64,000 nt of DNA from Larimichthys crocea (Eukaryota; Chordata; Actinopteri; Sciaenidae). The stretch is from positions 62,001 to 126,000 of the forward strand of contig NW_020853563.1 in NCBI RefSeq assembly GCF_000972845.2, given 5' to 3'. The stretch's first letter is position 1, and the number at the start of each line of letters is the position of its first letter. Shown here piece after piece: positions 1-12,465 of this stretch. The notes under the pieces are model-generated. The model did not search any database and was not told the DNA's origin. It saw only the letters and a program-made list of their open reading frames with translations. The position numbers and the translations under genes were made by a program.

Positions 1-750
1 AGTGTTGTCGTGCCGCCCGCGGTTCCCCCTCGATCGCCCTGGTTTACGCACGGGAGAGGGGCCGCTCCAGCAGGTTCTCTACTCTTCAGTCCGGTCCGCG
101 CATACCGGTGCCAGGATTCCCGCGCCGCCGCCGTCTGCCGCTTTATTGTTGTGTTGACATGCCCATCAGTAAACACGCCGCCCTGCTGCCGTATACAGGT
201 CCCGCATGCCCTTAACACACCCACAACGACGGACTCCAGCACCCCTAACGCTCACAGGAAAAACACAACACAGTGAGGAGTTTGAGTAGGCTCCTTTCCT
301 TTTGTAGAGATTGTGGAGCGTTAATCAATATCCAAGATCGTTATCATCACCAAGCTCCAGGGGAGACAGCTCCGTGGGGTGACGGTGGGTCCGGTCCGAT
401 CGCAGAACAGGAGCGTAGAGAGGAGAAGGGACAGCAACCCGTGTCGCCTGGCATGCGTTCAGCAGGTATTCGGTGGTTTTTTAAAAGCCTGGAGGAGCAA
501 ACCGTATTGTAATCACGGTTGTAAGTGAGGTTCAGGTGTGCCATCTGCACAACACGGGGTGTCAGTTCCTTTGAGTCGGGTAGAAAGTCTGTCACACAGA
601 CCAAAACCACAACACAAATAATCGCCTTTGTGGCGCACAGCAATAATCAATATTGGGTCCAGTCACACGAAAAAAAACGATTCAAACAAAATATGCAAGA
701 TGACCCATATCATAATAAACTACACCACATGTTTTGCAGCCTGTGGGACA
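1..750 (-). repeat. 3' LTR of gypsy copy 1 (partial)
   Basis: It aligns to the copy 2 LTR from about 20920 to 21646. The inner edge reads ctgtgggaca and is followed by a pyrimidine run (cttcctccccccctt), the complement of the polypurine tract. The outer part of the LTR lies to the left of the window. Confidence 0.8.
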
Positions 751-779
751 CTTCCTCCCCCCCTTAAAAAGTTGTCGTT

Positions 780-3700
780 CCCGACAAAGTCTCCAATGGC
801 CATACCTGTTTGGGGGGTCCGTACCCCTGTTTTGTCTCTGTGACCTACGAAGAAGCGTCCATTTCTCAGCTCTTTTCACCAGGGGAGCTACTACGCAAGG
901 GGTCCTACATAATTTTCTACAGGCCTGCGGGAGGAGGCAAATGTTGGTGCACAAAGGTCCGAGGTAAAAAATGAGGATTTGGGTGTTGAACATTGGCCCA
1001 AATTGGGAATGTTCACTTCATGTCTGTGCGGCTTGTGCACTGCTTCCGGAGGGTTAAAGGGTCAGCAGTCTGAGGTGATTTTGATGGTGGTCCTGATAGG
1101 ACCTTCCTTTCCCCTCTGGTTTGATCTGAAGACTGGGAGCCAGGGCGTAGTTGTTTGAATACAACATATGGCTGAGGCTGCCAGTGGGGTGCCAAACTTG
1201 CCTTGTTCTCTGCGACGGAGTTTCGCAGAGCACTCGTTCTCGCGGTTAACAGGGGAGGTGCTTTGCTCTTTGATCATACCTGTCCTGTCCCGCATGCGGC
1301 TTTGCCTTGTTCTTTGTTGCCCAACCTGTTGGAACTTTCTGCAAGGTCTGTGTTGTGTTTATAAACCCAGCCCGCAGGTCAGTGCTTGAGTCAGTGCTGG
1401 CCGGCCCCAACAGCAGTCTCTACAGGCAGACGGGCATGCGGCCGGTGTGGGGTCAGGCCATTGGTGTCATGGATTGTGTTATTATACATCTGTAGCAGAG
1501 TAGGCAGGTGTCTGGCCAATGTAACTTGATCCTCTTGACTCAGTGTTTTCCTAGAAGAGACAGAAGGTCTTATAAATCTTTCACAGGCCCATTCCGTCCT
1601 TGGGTCTGTAAGGCGGTGGTTCGGATTGGTGCACCCATAAAGGCTGCCAACATGGGCCCACAAGGATGACTCGAAGGCTGCTCTATTGATCGGACAAGAT
1701 CCGTCGGACAGCCCCAGGGCTGAATTAGGTGGCGCCATAGGACGCGGGTTGTGTGGCTGCAGTATGGTCCTTGGTAGAATGGGCCCATCCATTATTAGAG
1801 AACAAATCAGTCATAACCAACAGATAGTGATATGTGTCGCCATGTCGACCCAAGAGACAAATAGTCATATTGAAAAACAGTTCCAACGGGATATGATGGT
1901 TAGAATGGCACCAAAGGTGCTCTTACCTCTGGACCCTCTTCTGTTGGACACAGCCCACAACATGTTGCTGCTCATTCCTGCAAGTTCTCGTATGCCTGGC
2001 CAGAGAAGGCTTTCCTCAGCAAGGCCTCATCTTGGCCACACCCATGTTGCCTGTGAAGTGCGTGGTACTTTTTCCCATGCTCTTGAGTTTTGCTTATGGG
2101 CACGGCTAATTTGGGAAAGACTCAGTCCAGTATGGCGCTCAGTGACTTTACGGTTTTAAACACACTTTGTGGATGTGTAGCCGGCCCCATTCTCTTCAGG
2201 AGGCGCCTCACGCAGGCAGCTTGGCTTTCCTCTCTCAGGTCTTGGGGGGGTGGCCTTCTGTCACCCCACTTTCTTCACTTGCCACCAATCCCGGGTCCTC
2301 CTTCCTGCCAGCGCTCCCTGGTTTCCTGTCGGGGGCGCATCTGACTCCACTGCCAAACTTGAGCCCACTGGTAGGTACCGCTCCTGTGGCAATTGGGACA
2401 ACACCATCCGCATTCGGTGGCAGTTGCCTGGACGGTATTTTAACTCGAAATCAAAATTTGCCAATGGGCTGCCCAGCGTTGTTCAGTAGCCCCCCAAGTT
2501 GTGCCTTTGTCATGTGGACCAGTGGGTTGTTGTTGTGCACGCCAGGCATTTGTTTCCCCACAAATAGTCCTTAAACTTTTCTGTAACTGCCCATTTAAGA
2601 GCCAGACACTCTAGTTTAAAGGCGCTATAGTTTCTGTCTTCCTTTCTGTGGGGTGACAGACTTCTACTAGCGTAGGCCAATTACACCTCCTGACCGTCCT
2701 GTACTTGTGCTAGTATGGCCCCCCAAAACCCCAGGCTCGGCATCAGTGTCCGGAGGAAAAGGCTTGAGAACTCTGCATAGGCCAAAAACTGGTGCATTAC
2801 CAAAGCAGTTTTTCGAGTTGTCAAAGGCCAATCTGACAGCTGCGAGTCCCAACAAACCCATCCTCTTCCTTGGCCCATGCCTATCAGGCCTACTAGGAGA
2901 GCATTCAGGGGTGCTGCTATTTTGGAGAAACCTTTAATGAACCTCCGATAATATCCTAAAACCCCAGAAATGAGGTACCTGCTTGACTGTTGAAGGTATG
3001 GACAATTTTCCACAACCGCCGTTTCTTTCAGGGTCTGTGGATTACCCCGTCCTTGGCAGATGACATGCCGAGTGTAAGTGACCTTTTCTCTGGAAACAGC
3101 GACTTTATGGGGCTGTAGCTTCCGGCCATGGGCAGCTAGCTTTCCAGGTTCAGGTGCTCGATATGGGTGTCGCGTCGAGAGAATTACACTACAACGTCAT
3201 CTACAGTAGATCAAAAGGGACTGTTGACCGCCGCCCAGGCACCGCGCATCAGCCGTTGGAATGTTGAGGTGCGTTGCAAAGGCCAACGGCATCCTCTGGA
3301 ACTCTAGAGGCCGCGAGGGGTTGTGGAACGCTGTCTTCTCCTTGTCCTTTGGATCCATCTCACTGCCAGAATTTCCGCTGGCCAAATCACGGGTGGATAT
3401 ACCACGTGGGCTTGCTTGTGACTGGTAAGTGATTCTTCTATCCTGGGTAGAGGGTCGGCGTCCTTGGTGTGAGGGCATTGCGCTTTCGATAATCGACGCA
3501 GCACCGCCATTCCCTCCTTTTTCTTCACCAGGACGATGGCGCTGCCCAAGGCTGGAGCTTTCCTGCTGACCTCGTTGTCCACATGGTTTGGAGCAGCCCC
3601 CTCAACTCAGGGTAGCGACTTGGTGGGATAAGGTCTATCGCGCTCCCTGCGGGTGGTGCATACCCCGTAGGGACTGAATTGGAGGGATGCATGGTCGCCC

Positions 3701-4900
3701 AACATCTTTCATCACTAGCTGCAAAGATTCCTTCCAACGTTGCGCAGTGGCGTCCATTTTCCGTTTTGCTCTGTGTTCAACCCCTCTCCTTTCAGCAGGC
3801 TGACTGGATGTGGATCTTTGTGGTGATGTGGCTTGCCTGAACATCTTACTTCGACAACCCCTGGGTCTGAAGCCTTGAGTACAGGTCCTTTCTCCACGGA
3901 TCTGGCTTGGATAAACCTGTAAGGGACCCATTAGCAATAGGGCGCCGTTGAAGATTAAGACAGATAAGGGTTCATATTGCACACCCTTAATAGGGAGGTT
4001 TCCTTTCAACACTGGACGACATGTCCGAGCTACCTGCCATTCGTCATCTCTTCTGGCCCCTCCACCAAAGCAAAAAATCAGACATGCTCTTGGGCCCATT
4101 ACAGTTGTGTCCACAACACCCATCTCACTGTTGGGGCACATAGGACTGGGTCTTGGCGGGTTAGCCGGGCTACTCCATCTGTTTGTCCTAGATTCAGCTT
4201 GTGACACTTTATGGCAGACCAGCAAACGGCCCGTTTCCACTCACCTTGGCTGCTTGAGACCTGGTGGCGCCGAAACACAGTCAGCCCCGGGTGGACTCCC
4301 TGGACAGTTCTTTCCAAAATGTGAAATCACATTCATGCCCAGGATACCTCCTCAGCATTACAACACCTCGTTCTTTTGACAATGATGACTCCTTTACCTG
4401 GTACAGTTAACCCCTCCTCCTGTGAAATCCCGAATAGCATAACCCGGGTAGGGATGCGTAGTCCATTGGCAGCTTTTTAAAGTTAACCAGTGAAGGGTCT
4501 TGTGGGCTCCGGCTTTCTGCTCCCCACTCAGCCATTTCGGGAAAAAAGATTCACATGAAGATTTGTAACTTTGTGAGCCTGTGTCACGTAAGCAAGGCAA
4601 TTTCACCCCCTGCACCCTCAAATTTCGACCCCTGGACATGCCCCAATTATAGGATGCTGTTAGCCTGACTCTCCTGTCCCCCCTCCCCACCCCACTTGGC
4701 TTCCAGTGGCTGGGGCTATTAGTCTAATGCTTCTCTGGTGCAACGCCTTGGATATGTCCAGCCGCGGTCCTTACCAACAGCCTCCTGCAGGAAGGTTGCC
4801 TTGTTGCTCCCATTCGAAGGATGTGTCTGTAGGGAGGGTGTATAGCGTGCCCCTTGGACCTCCCTCTTGGGGGGGGGTCATGTCCCTGTATACAGCTTAG
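780..4900 (-). pseudogene. gypsy pol, copy 1 (many frame breaks)
   Basis: Remnants of protease, reverse transcriptase, RNase H and integrase in the same order as copy 2. Recognisable pieces on the minus strand are the protease DTGSQ motif near 4590, the RT segment with ALGSAIVLVKKKEG near 3530, the RNase H region near 2700-3010 (YYRRFIKGFSKIAAPLNALL) and integrase near 1400-1790 (LPTLLQMYNNTIHDTNGLTP). Each piece lies in a different frame from the next. The protein could not be made from this sequence as given. Confidence 0.75.
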
Positions 4901-5650
4901 TTAGGTCTTTGGAGAAAGTTGGCGTTTAATTTCTCTTCAGTTAAAGTTTCCGTTAATGCTTCTTTGAGGACATTTAAACTGATCTTTCATTTCCTTTTAC
5001 GTTCAGCTCTTGCCTCCAGTCTCCGCGGCAAGGCGTTGCCAGGCCTGTCGTGGCTGTGGCCAGAGACACGTGATGCACAGGCAAATTCCATCTTCAATCA
5101 GCTTCTAAGTCTCTAAGTTCACTTGAAACCCGCCACCGAAGGACATTGTAGGGTTTCTACGCACCTGCCGCCTGAGCTCCTTTGCACCAAGCCAGGTCTC
5201 AACCAAGGACCAGCTGCGTTCTGACAGTTGTTTCATCCTGGGGCTGAGCCTGCTGTTCATGCTCTCGCCATGTGGAGAAGAGTTCACGGAGTCCGAAGCA
5301 TGTAAGCAGCAGCAGTCCATCTTCTGTTGGTGACATTTAAAAAAACTTTGCCCGGGGCGGCCACTGGATTACTTGACCATCGATTTCTTTAGTTCATGTA
5401 GGATAGCGGTTGCTGGTGACGTTTTATTGGATCTAATATCCACATTCTCTTTTTGCTTCCCCCCTCAAGTGCTCCAAATATAAAATCCAATTTTCTGTCC
5501 TCTTTAAAAAACCTGTCCCTCAACATTGCTTGACCATGCCCATTCCATCTGAAAAAAACTCATCTTGTTTTGGTCACCGTTAAATTTGGGATCCATGGGG
5601 ACCCCCATAACCCATGGCATCATCCCATTGCCATTTATAAACTGGTTGAT
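4900..5650 (-). pseudogene. gypsy gag, copy 1 (frame-broken)
   Basis: Matches the gag of copy 2 (25668-26609) at DNA level, including the tract encoding RRQVRRNPTMSFGG near 5130. Frame changes interrupt it repeatedly. It has no independent function that can be supported here. Confidence 0.65.
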
Positions 5651-5759
5651 TTTACAGAAGCTTGTGATGCACTATGCCTTGGCAGTTTCAGGCTGCATTC
5701 ATTTTCATGCATTTACACTGTGTGGGTTGGAAAGGGGAATCTGCGGACAACGCCCAACA

Positions 5760-5969
5760 TGTACCAGATTAAAAAGATGTTCCTCTTTCATTTAAAGTTC
5801 GGATTCCCGGGCCAATAGATGTACCAGTTAAAAAGATACTACTCTTTTAATTTAGTTCGATTCCGGGGGGCCACCCCAACACAAGAAACGAAAGAGTTAA
5901 AATATATACTTTTATTTAAATAATCAAGTTAAAATGCAATTGCTCTTTTATAAAAAGGATTAAAAACAA
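5760..5969 (-). repeat. 5' LTR fragment of gypsy copy 1, with duplicated terminus
   Basis: Begins tgtaccagatt like the LTR end of copy 2. The terminal segment of about 56 bases (5760-5815) is repeated imperfectly at 5820-5880 before the LTR continues into the A/T-rich R/U5 part and stops near 5969. Confidence 0.7.
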
Positions 5970-6478
5970 CAGTCCTGATCAACCGTGTGGACGCAGGAGC
6001 CCGTCCTAAGGGGGTGGTGGGTTTCTGGTAACATAAGTGCGACACATACACCCGTGTCTCCCCTTCTTTATTTGGTCCCTTGTCTCTTTTAACTACTCTC
6101 CTGTCCATTTCAGGTCCCATCCCTCTTGATCAGCTCATTCCCCTCACCTGGTTTTCCCCCCCACTCCACACCTGCAGCCCCATTTTCTCATTAGCTCCTC
6201 AGTGTATTAACTAGCCTTTTTCATTTCATCCCTGCCAGAGTGTCTTGTATTGTTTTCGCCAAGCTCTCCACAACCCTGTTTTGACTTCCTGTTCTGATCC
6301 TGTTTTTGCCTGTCGTGGATTTGGATTCCTGCCTGCCCCCCGTCGGATTTGCTTGCCTGTTTTTTGATCTCCTGGTTTTGACCCTGCCTGTTTCTGGACT
6401 TAGTAAACTGATTCTTCCCTCGAACTTGTCGTCTTCAGTGTCGGCTTTGGGTTCCTCCTTGCCAGAATCATACCGTGC
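5970..6478 (+). mobile_element. sushi-like chromovirus: internal tail plus 3' LTR
   Basis: About 55 bases of internal 3' sequence (gatcaaccgtgtgg..., G-rich polypurine tract) precede an LTR starting near 6026 and ending near 6478. The block is homologous to 11970-12465, where the same junction follows a chromodomain-type pol. It carries no coding part of the element. Confidence 0.75.
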
Positions 6479-6574
6479 AAATAGGCCGCAAGCAAAAGAA
6501 TAGAATCTCTCTGGATCCCGCCTTTTCTTGTAATGAGTGTAAATGTGGAAAATGTTTATGTCTCCAAAGGCTTA

Positions 6575-9496
6575 TCATCATATTCTGATCGACAACACAA
6601 TTTCAGAGATACAGTTGGTCTAATAATTATTTAAAATAGTACACAGGTTGTTAACATTGATTAAACAGATGTAAAGAACAAGTTTCCATTGTTTTAAAAC
6701 AATCTGGAGCTTGCCATTTATAATACAGCGTTGATGAGATACAGCCAGGTGCATTTTTATATCCATCACATGATACAGAGACACGTCGGTAAAGAATAAA
6801 TTTTCAGGCCGATGCAGAGATACTAAATGCAGTGTTGACCGCAGCATGGCAATAAGCATGAGACAAGTCGAGGGATGCGCTGTGGGAAGAAGAGGGACAC
6901 ACACACACACAGACTAGGCTGTCGATTCGGTGCAGACTCGCTTAAAGCTAGTGAATTCATTTTAGCCAAGAGAGTTGAGTGACGCATGGGTTGCCTTGTC
7001 TGCTGATCAGCCGCTCTATATTACATATTGACCTGGAATGAAGTTTTGTCGACTCTCTGTATGTTTTCGCTCCGTGATTATCAGTAGATTCTATCCTTTG
7101 GCTCAGATCGACGTCTAGCGATGATTCGATAGGCAAGTATAGTGAGATCTCGTGACGTGTCTGACTCCTGCTCGGAGATCGCTCGCATCTACATGAACAA
7201 AGTCTAAATAAGAAGGTCGTAAAACTGTCAACGCGGTTTGTGGGGGTGATGCCGATCTCTCTCGATGGTGATATGGTTTGGGGGGAGAGTATATCTCTCT
7301 CTCGTAATTCTCAACAGCACTTCAATGAGTTAAACGAAGATTGGCGTTAGTAAGGGACAAGAGGCAATCGCCCGTAGTCGCTAGTCATTATTAGCCGAAA
7401 GACAATTATAGTGGGGCAGTGTAATAATAGTGTGGAGGGGAACAAGAGTGTGTAGTAGTGCATTGTATACCGGTTAGATCTGCCTACTAGCTTTTTCTAC
7501 CGGCTGGGGTGACAGAAGGAGGGTTGTTTTGCCCTGGTTATCGTGAGAAGGTGTTAGGCATCGAGAAGGGGTGTACTAGCGATGTTGGGAGCTGTAGCAG
7601 GTCGTTTGGGCTGTGAGAGCTAAGTGGAACGGAATGAAGCAATGGCTTTACCTAAGACCATAGAGCTAATGGACGATTTAAAGGAGGGTATAGGTTGTTT
7701 TAAAGAAGGAGCAAGATAATACGGAACGACAAGGGGAGAAGACTATCATACACTACCATGGTGAAAACTTCTTTGTTCATGCGGGGAGGGCGCCCCGGGT
7801 AAACAGGCGCACTCGCGCGAATTGTCGACAGGTAAGCGAGAGCTAAGAGACTCTAGGTGTGGATCGGCGCGGGAGAACGGAGAGGAGAGATCCTTGAGGG
7901 GTTAAGAAGAGCGAGCTGGTGCTATAACATTCTCATATCGCGGGTAAACGGGGAGTAAGTTCACCGAATTAGATGAGCGCATCGCTTGATCTTCCTTGGT
8001 GCTCGACTCGTGCGCGCTCTGCTTACAGGTCTCGCTGCATCATCGTCCTCACGCGCATCGTGTGACCTGTTTACGAGCGCCGTTGTTGGGATCATGGGCT
8101 CTCTCTATAGGAGCTCGCTCTATAATGCTGGTGGGGGAGGGGTGTGCGTGCGGAAACATGATAGGAGCCTGTCTCCGCTATAGTACTGCATCATCGATAC
8201 GACGAGGTGTCTCAGGACACAGATCGGAAACAGGATCCGATCACGCCTCGCGTCAATGTCGGACGGTCCGGGTCAGGATTCCTACTTATGTATTAGTTTA
8301 TACGGGCGCCTAGGTTGACGAATATGTGTATATACCAGAAAACTACACTGTTGCGAGCCTGCGGGGGGGAAGCTGTTGGTGTACCGTGATACACTCTATG
8401 GTCAGACTAGGAGCGCCCAACGCTACATACAAAATTAGGGTGACAGCGAATAAGTGATCGGTAGTGAATGTCCCGGAATGTTAGGCGAGAAGGAGGCACG
8501 AGGAAGCAAAGACCCGAGTCGATTACGAGCCAGAACAAATGCGAGGAAAGTAAGGACATGGGCGGGTGTGATTGTGAGACTCTATCAGGGGCTCGTCGGA
8601 CACACTGCGAGACGGGAGTGCGACGGGAGTGTGGCAGGCGAGAAAGAAAGAAGAAGGGGGAAGAGAGCGGGTTAGAGCATGGAAAGAGGGGTATCGCGAA
8701 ATGTCAGGTTGTTACGAGTTGGGGTGCATGGCAGGAAAGGTACAGGCACACAGTGTGTATGACAACGTGTGACGGACGACGGAGTTACATATATAATTGT
8801 TATAAAAGAGTAGGAGGAACTGGGTGGCGATTTGAACTCAGATAGGTGTGGGTGTGTGGTCCGGTTTTGTGCATTCGTGTCCCGCCCTGATTTGCCGGGA
8901 TTGCACTGAGGTCAGGGAGAGAAGAATGAATAAAAATAGACAAGGACAAAGAACAGTGTAGGGGAAGTATCAGTGGATATGAAACATAAGGCGAGGCAAG
9001 TTTGAGTTGTATACAAGTTGTACCAAGGCAGTTCACGTACTTGACAGGCAAGAAAACATTGACATGAAGAACAGCAATAAAATATAATAATAATAAGAAG
9101 GTCATTACTGACTGAACCAAAAAGGACGTTAGAATAACTGTATCAGTGGGGAGGTGTCGAAGACAGCCCATAAAAAAAGGTATAAGACCACTGATAGAGT
9201 CCTAGAGAGCCGTTCTTGGAACCCTTTGTGTGTTAAACAGCTGCCGTCTGTACAAGAATAGAAATTCAACTTAACGTTGAACCAGTCCGCCGTAGTGCAA
9301 ATTTGCTGAGTCAGCAAATATCACCACAACGCACCACTTGATTGCACTAAAATCCATGTACTCTACGCTCATCCTCAGCCAGCACGCACAGCAGTGCTCC
9401 GTTCATGGTCACGACAACAGTGGTGACGTAAGGGGCACGCAGCAATTAACCATTATTCACGTTTCGTTTGGACTCGAGAACTTGTGACTGTGGTGA
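6575..9496. repeat. Block X, copy 1 (duplicated non-coding segment)
   Basis: Both ends align to 18826-20632: gagatacagttggtctaat near 6604, and ggacgttagaataactgtatcag near 9124. It ends on gypsy LTR terminal sequence just as copy 2 does. The middle, about 7380-8780, does not align cleanly and is longer than the matching part of copy 2 (about 1.4 kb against 0.57 kb). No coding content is recognised. Confidence 0.7.
6930..8790. other. CpG-rich, structureless sequence of doubtful quality
   Basis: The stretch is noticeably richer in CG dinucleotides than the surrounding A/T-rich DNA (for example around 7785-7830 and 7980-8240). It matches block X copy 2 only in scattered short islands, such as catgaacaaagtctaa near 7192 and ccagaaaact near 8335. 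The short open frames at 7986-8313 and 8454-8845 show no codon signature or family resemblance. It reads like a raw, error-laden read, and I annotate no gene. Confidence 0.5.
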
Positions 9497-9556
9497 ATGT
9501 ACGCAATTAAAAGATATTACTCTTTATTTAAGTTTCGGATTCCCGGAGCCACATAA
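9497..9556 (-). repeat. gypsy LTR terminal fragment
   Basis: tgtacgcaattaaaagata followed by tcggattcccggagccaca, matching the first 60 bases of the LTR at 20633. It adjoins block X exactly as in copy 2, then breaks into chromovirus RT. Confidence 0.7.
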
Positions 9557-10710
9557 CAAGACCCTGCGCCCTTGCATGACTACAGAGGGACTAACAACAT
9601 TACCATCAGAAACAGGTACCCTCTCCATTAATCTCCTCTGCTTTTGAGCTGCTACAGGGGGCTACCATTTTCTCACAACTCGACCTTCGTAATGCTTACC
9701 ATTTGGTGAGAATCAAGGGGGGTGATGAGTGGAAGACAGCGTTCAATACTCCTGTGGTCATTACAATTTTAGTCATGCCATTTGGCCTCCACTAAGCTCC
9801 TGCAGTCTTCCCGAGTTTGGTCAATGATGTTCTGCGGGATCTGCTCAATGTGTCCGTCTTGTCTACCTGGACGACATTCTCATCTTTTCTAAGTCCAAGC
9901 AGGAGCATGTGGTGCATGTACGGCAGGTCCTCCCGAGGCTCTTGGAGAACCAGCTCTTTGTTAAAGCAGAAAAATGTGAGTTTCACGTCTCAGAAGTATC
10001 CTTCCTGGGTTTTCTTCATCAACCCTGGCAACATCCGGAGGACCCAGCAAAGACCAAGCAGTTACTGACTGGCCAACTCCGTCCACACGTAAGGAGCTTC
10101 AACGTTTCCTGGGATTTGCCAACTTCTACCGTAGGTTCATCAGAAAACTACAGTTCATGGCAGCTTCACTTACTGCTCTCACCTCCCTCAAGAAGCCCTT
10201 CCAGTGGACCTCCATGGCTGAAGCAGCCTTTGGTGAGTTTAAAGTCACGTTTCACCTCTGCTCCTATTCTCGTCTTCCCAGATCCTGCTCGCCAGTTTAT
10301 CGTGGAGGTTGATGCCTCAGACACCAGTGTTGGGGAGTGCTTTCTCAGCGGTCAGCTGGAGACCAAAGGTCCACCCATGTGCTTTCTTCTCTCGGAAAAC
10401 TGACCCCAGCCGAGAAGATTATGACATCGGAAACCGGGAGCTGTTGGCAGTCAAACCTTGAATACTCCGGTCAGCCAAGAGGCTGAAACTCTCGTCAAGC
10501 TAGTGGGCCCTTTCTTCAACCGTTTCTTTTCTCTCTCTCATATAGACCAGGCTCAAGAAATGTCAAGCCGATGTGCTGTCCCGCCAGTTCCAGTCAGAGG
10601 ATTCCCCATCCCAGCCTAGGTATTCTCTCACCTGCATCTCATTAGGGCGAACCTGGGAGGTGGAGGATAAGGTAAAACGCTCCCACAATGAACACCCTGC
10701 TCCTAGTGCT
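9557..10710 (+). pseudogene. chromovirus RT and RNase H, frame-broken
   Basis: Translation in shifting frames gives RT palm segments such as [10 protein letters not shown] near 9680, a YLDDI-type catalytic box near 9860, and [19 protein letters not shown] at 9955-10015. RNase H follows ([20 protein letters not shown] near 10300; this reads VG where an ASDVGVGAV-like motif is usual). At least five frame changes occur, so the product would not be functional. Confidence 0.75.
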
Positions 10711-11636
10711 TGTTCCAGACATCGTTGTTTGTCCCAGACAGTCTCCGTTCTGAGGTCCTCCAGTGGGGGCACTCTTCTCGTCTGGCTTGCCACCCTGGGG
10801 TGAGACGCACTTTAGCCCTGCTTCAGCAGCGTTTCTGGTGGGCTTCCATGGAAAGGGACACCCGGGAGTTCGTTGTTGCTGCCGCGTCTGCTTCTCAACT
10901 AAGAGCTCTAATCAAGCCCCATCTGGTCTCCTCATCCCCTGCCCATCCTCGCCGTCCCTGGTCTCACATTTCTTTGGGACTTTGTCACCGGGCTACCACC
11001 TTCAAACGGTACACAGTCATACTCACTGTTGTTGATCGCTTTTCCAAAACAGCCATACTCATCCCATTACCCACAGCCAAGGAGATGGCTGAGATTTTAT
11101 TGCAACATGTTTTTCGCCTGCATGGTCTCCCATCTGATGTGGTCTCTGACCGGGGACCTCAATTCACCTCTCACTTTTGGTCTGAGTTTTGCAGGCTGTT
11201 GGGGGCTACCGTCAGTCTGTCATCTGGTTTCCACCCACAGTCCAATGGCTCAGCGGAGCGGATGAATCAAGAGATGGAAACGGCTCTACGCTGCCTTGCC
11301 TCCCGCAATCCCTCCTCCTGGTCTGAGCAGCTCCTTTGGATTGAGTACGCTCATAATACGCTGCCCAGTTCAGCCACCGGTCTTTCACCCTTCCAATGCT
11401 CCCGGGGGTACCAGCCCCACTCTTCCCAGAACAGGAACGGGAAGCCAGTGTTCCCTCAGTTCAGGCGTACATCAGACGGTGCCGGCGCACTTGGATGCAG
11501 GCCCGCTCCACATTGCTGCGCTCTTCCGACCGCTACCAACGATCCGCCAATAGACGTCGCAATCCTGCACCCCGTTACTCCCCCGGAAAACGTGTCTGGT
11601 TGTCGAACGGGATCTTCCCCTCAGAGTGGACTCTAA
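10710..11636 (+). pseudogene. chromovirus integrase, partly open
   Basis: A 308-codon open stretch covers the integrase zinc-binding remnant and core. The core shows VVDRFSKTAILIPLP, VSDRGPQFTS with the second catalytic Asp, and SNGSAERMNQE with the catalytic Glu. The first catalytic Asp falls in a displaced frame: the sequence at about 10970-10990 encodes it only in the neighbouring frame. The frame is lost before the C-terminal domain. Confidence 0.8.
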
Positions 11637-11854
11637 GAAGTTGGCTCCCGTTTTGTGGGCCCATTCCCGATCTCCAAAGTGATCAATCCCGTTGCTGTCC
11701 GTCTTCTCTTCCTTCATCCATGAGGATTAACCCTACATTCATGTTTCCAAGGTCAAACCTGTTTTGGAAAGTCCACTTTTGCCCCCCTCCAAACCCCCCC
11801 ACCCCCCCGGCTCATTGACGGGGCACCTGCGTCCGTCGCCTCATCAAGTCCCGG

Positions 11855-11962
11855 CGACGTGGTAGAGGATGCAATATCTGGTAGACTGGGAGGGTTACGG
11901 TCCCGAAGAACGCTCATGGTCCCCGCTCGCAGTATTCTGGATCCAGATCTCATTTTCTGACT
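11855..11962 (+). pseudogene. chromodomain of the chromovirus integrase
   Basis: In one frame the sequence encodes a chromodomain core ([13 protein letters not shown], then an ILDPDLI-like helix), spread over two frames because of an indel near 11905. In chromoviruses this domain binds modified histones and directs integration. Its position just before the polypurine tract and LTR is typical. Confidence 0.7.
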
Positions 11963-12025
11963 TCCACCAGGCTCATCTGATCAACCGGGTGGGACGGCAG
12001 GAGCCGTCCCTAGAGGGGGGGGTTC

Positions 12026-12465
12026 TGTAACATAGTCACACCCTGTCTTCTTTATTCGGTCCCTTGTCTCTTAACTACTCTCCTGTCATTCAGGTCATCT
12101 TCCTTGATCAGCTCATTTCCCTCACTGGTTTTCCCCGCCCATCTCCACACCTGCAGCCCATTTTCTCATTAGCTCCTCAGGTATATATACTAGTCCATTT
12201 TCATTTCATCCCTGCCAGAGGGTCTTGTATTGTTTCGCCAAGCTCTCCAGCAATCCCTGTTTTTTGACTTCCTGTTTCTATCCTGTTTTTGCCTGTCGTG
12301 GATTTTGGATTCCTGCCTGCCCCCCGTCGGATTTGCTTGCCTGTTTTTTGATCTCCTGGTTTTGACCCTGCCTGTTTCTGGACTTAGTAAACTGATCTTC
12401 CCTCGAACTTGTCTGCTTCAGTGTCGTGCTTTGGGTTCTCCTTGCCAGTATCAGTACTCGTGACA
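12026..12465 (+). repeat. 3' LTR of the chromovirus
   Basis: Starts tgtaacatagtc directly after a G-rich polypurine tract (tagaggggggggttc) and ends cgtgaca, giving TG...CA termini. It is about 440 bp and homologous to 6026-6478. I see no second LTR of this element in the window and so cannot identify a target duplication. Confidence 0.75.

Larger units (their letters stand above)
1..5969 (-). mobile_element. Ty3/gypsy LTR retrotransposon, degraded copy 1
   Basis: Minus-strand LTR retrotransposon that matches the better copy at 20633-27612 along its whole length. The window opens inside its 3' LTR (1-750), followed by a C/T-rich polypurine tract complement, pol (about 780-4900), gag (about 4900-5650), a damaged primer-binding region and a 5' LTR cut off near 5969, where chromovirus sequence begins. 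Compared with copy 2 it carries single-base insertions and deletions every few tens of bases, many in homopolymers, so no domain is open for more than about 100 codons. This may be mutational decay or low-accuracy sequence. Confidence 0.85.
9557..12465 (+). mobile_element. sushi-like Ty3/gypsy chromovirus, 5'-truncated
   Basis: Plus-strand fragment that begins inside reverse transcriptase and runs through RNase H, integrase, a C-terminal chromodomain and a polypurine tract into a 440-bp LTR (12026-12465). The closest family I recognise is the fish sushi-type chromovirus group, judged from the RT and chromodomain character. The 5' LTR, gag, protease and first part of RT are missing. Confidence 0.8.

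Noticed and set aside
7986..8845. Coding genes in the CpG-rich stretch
   Set aside because: The open frames are short, overlap each other and match no family; the region itself is of doubtful quality.
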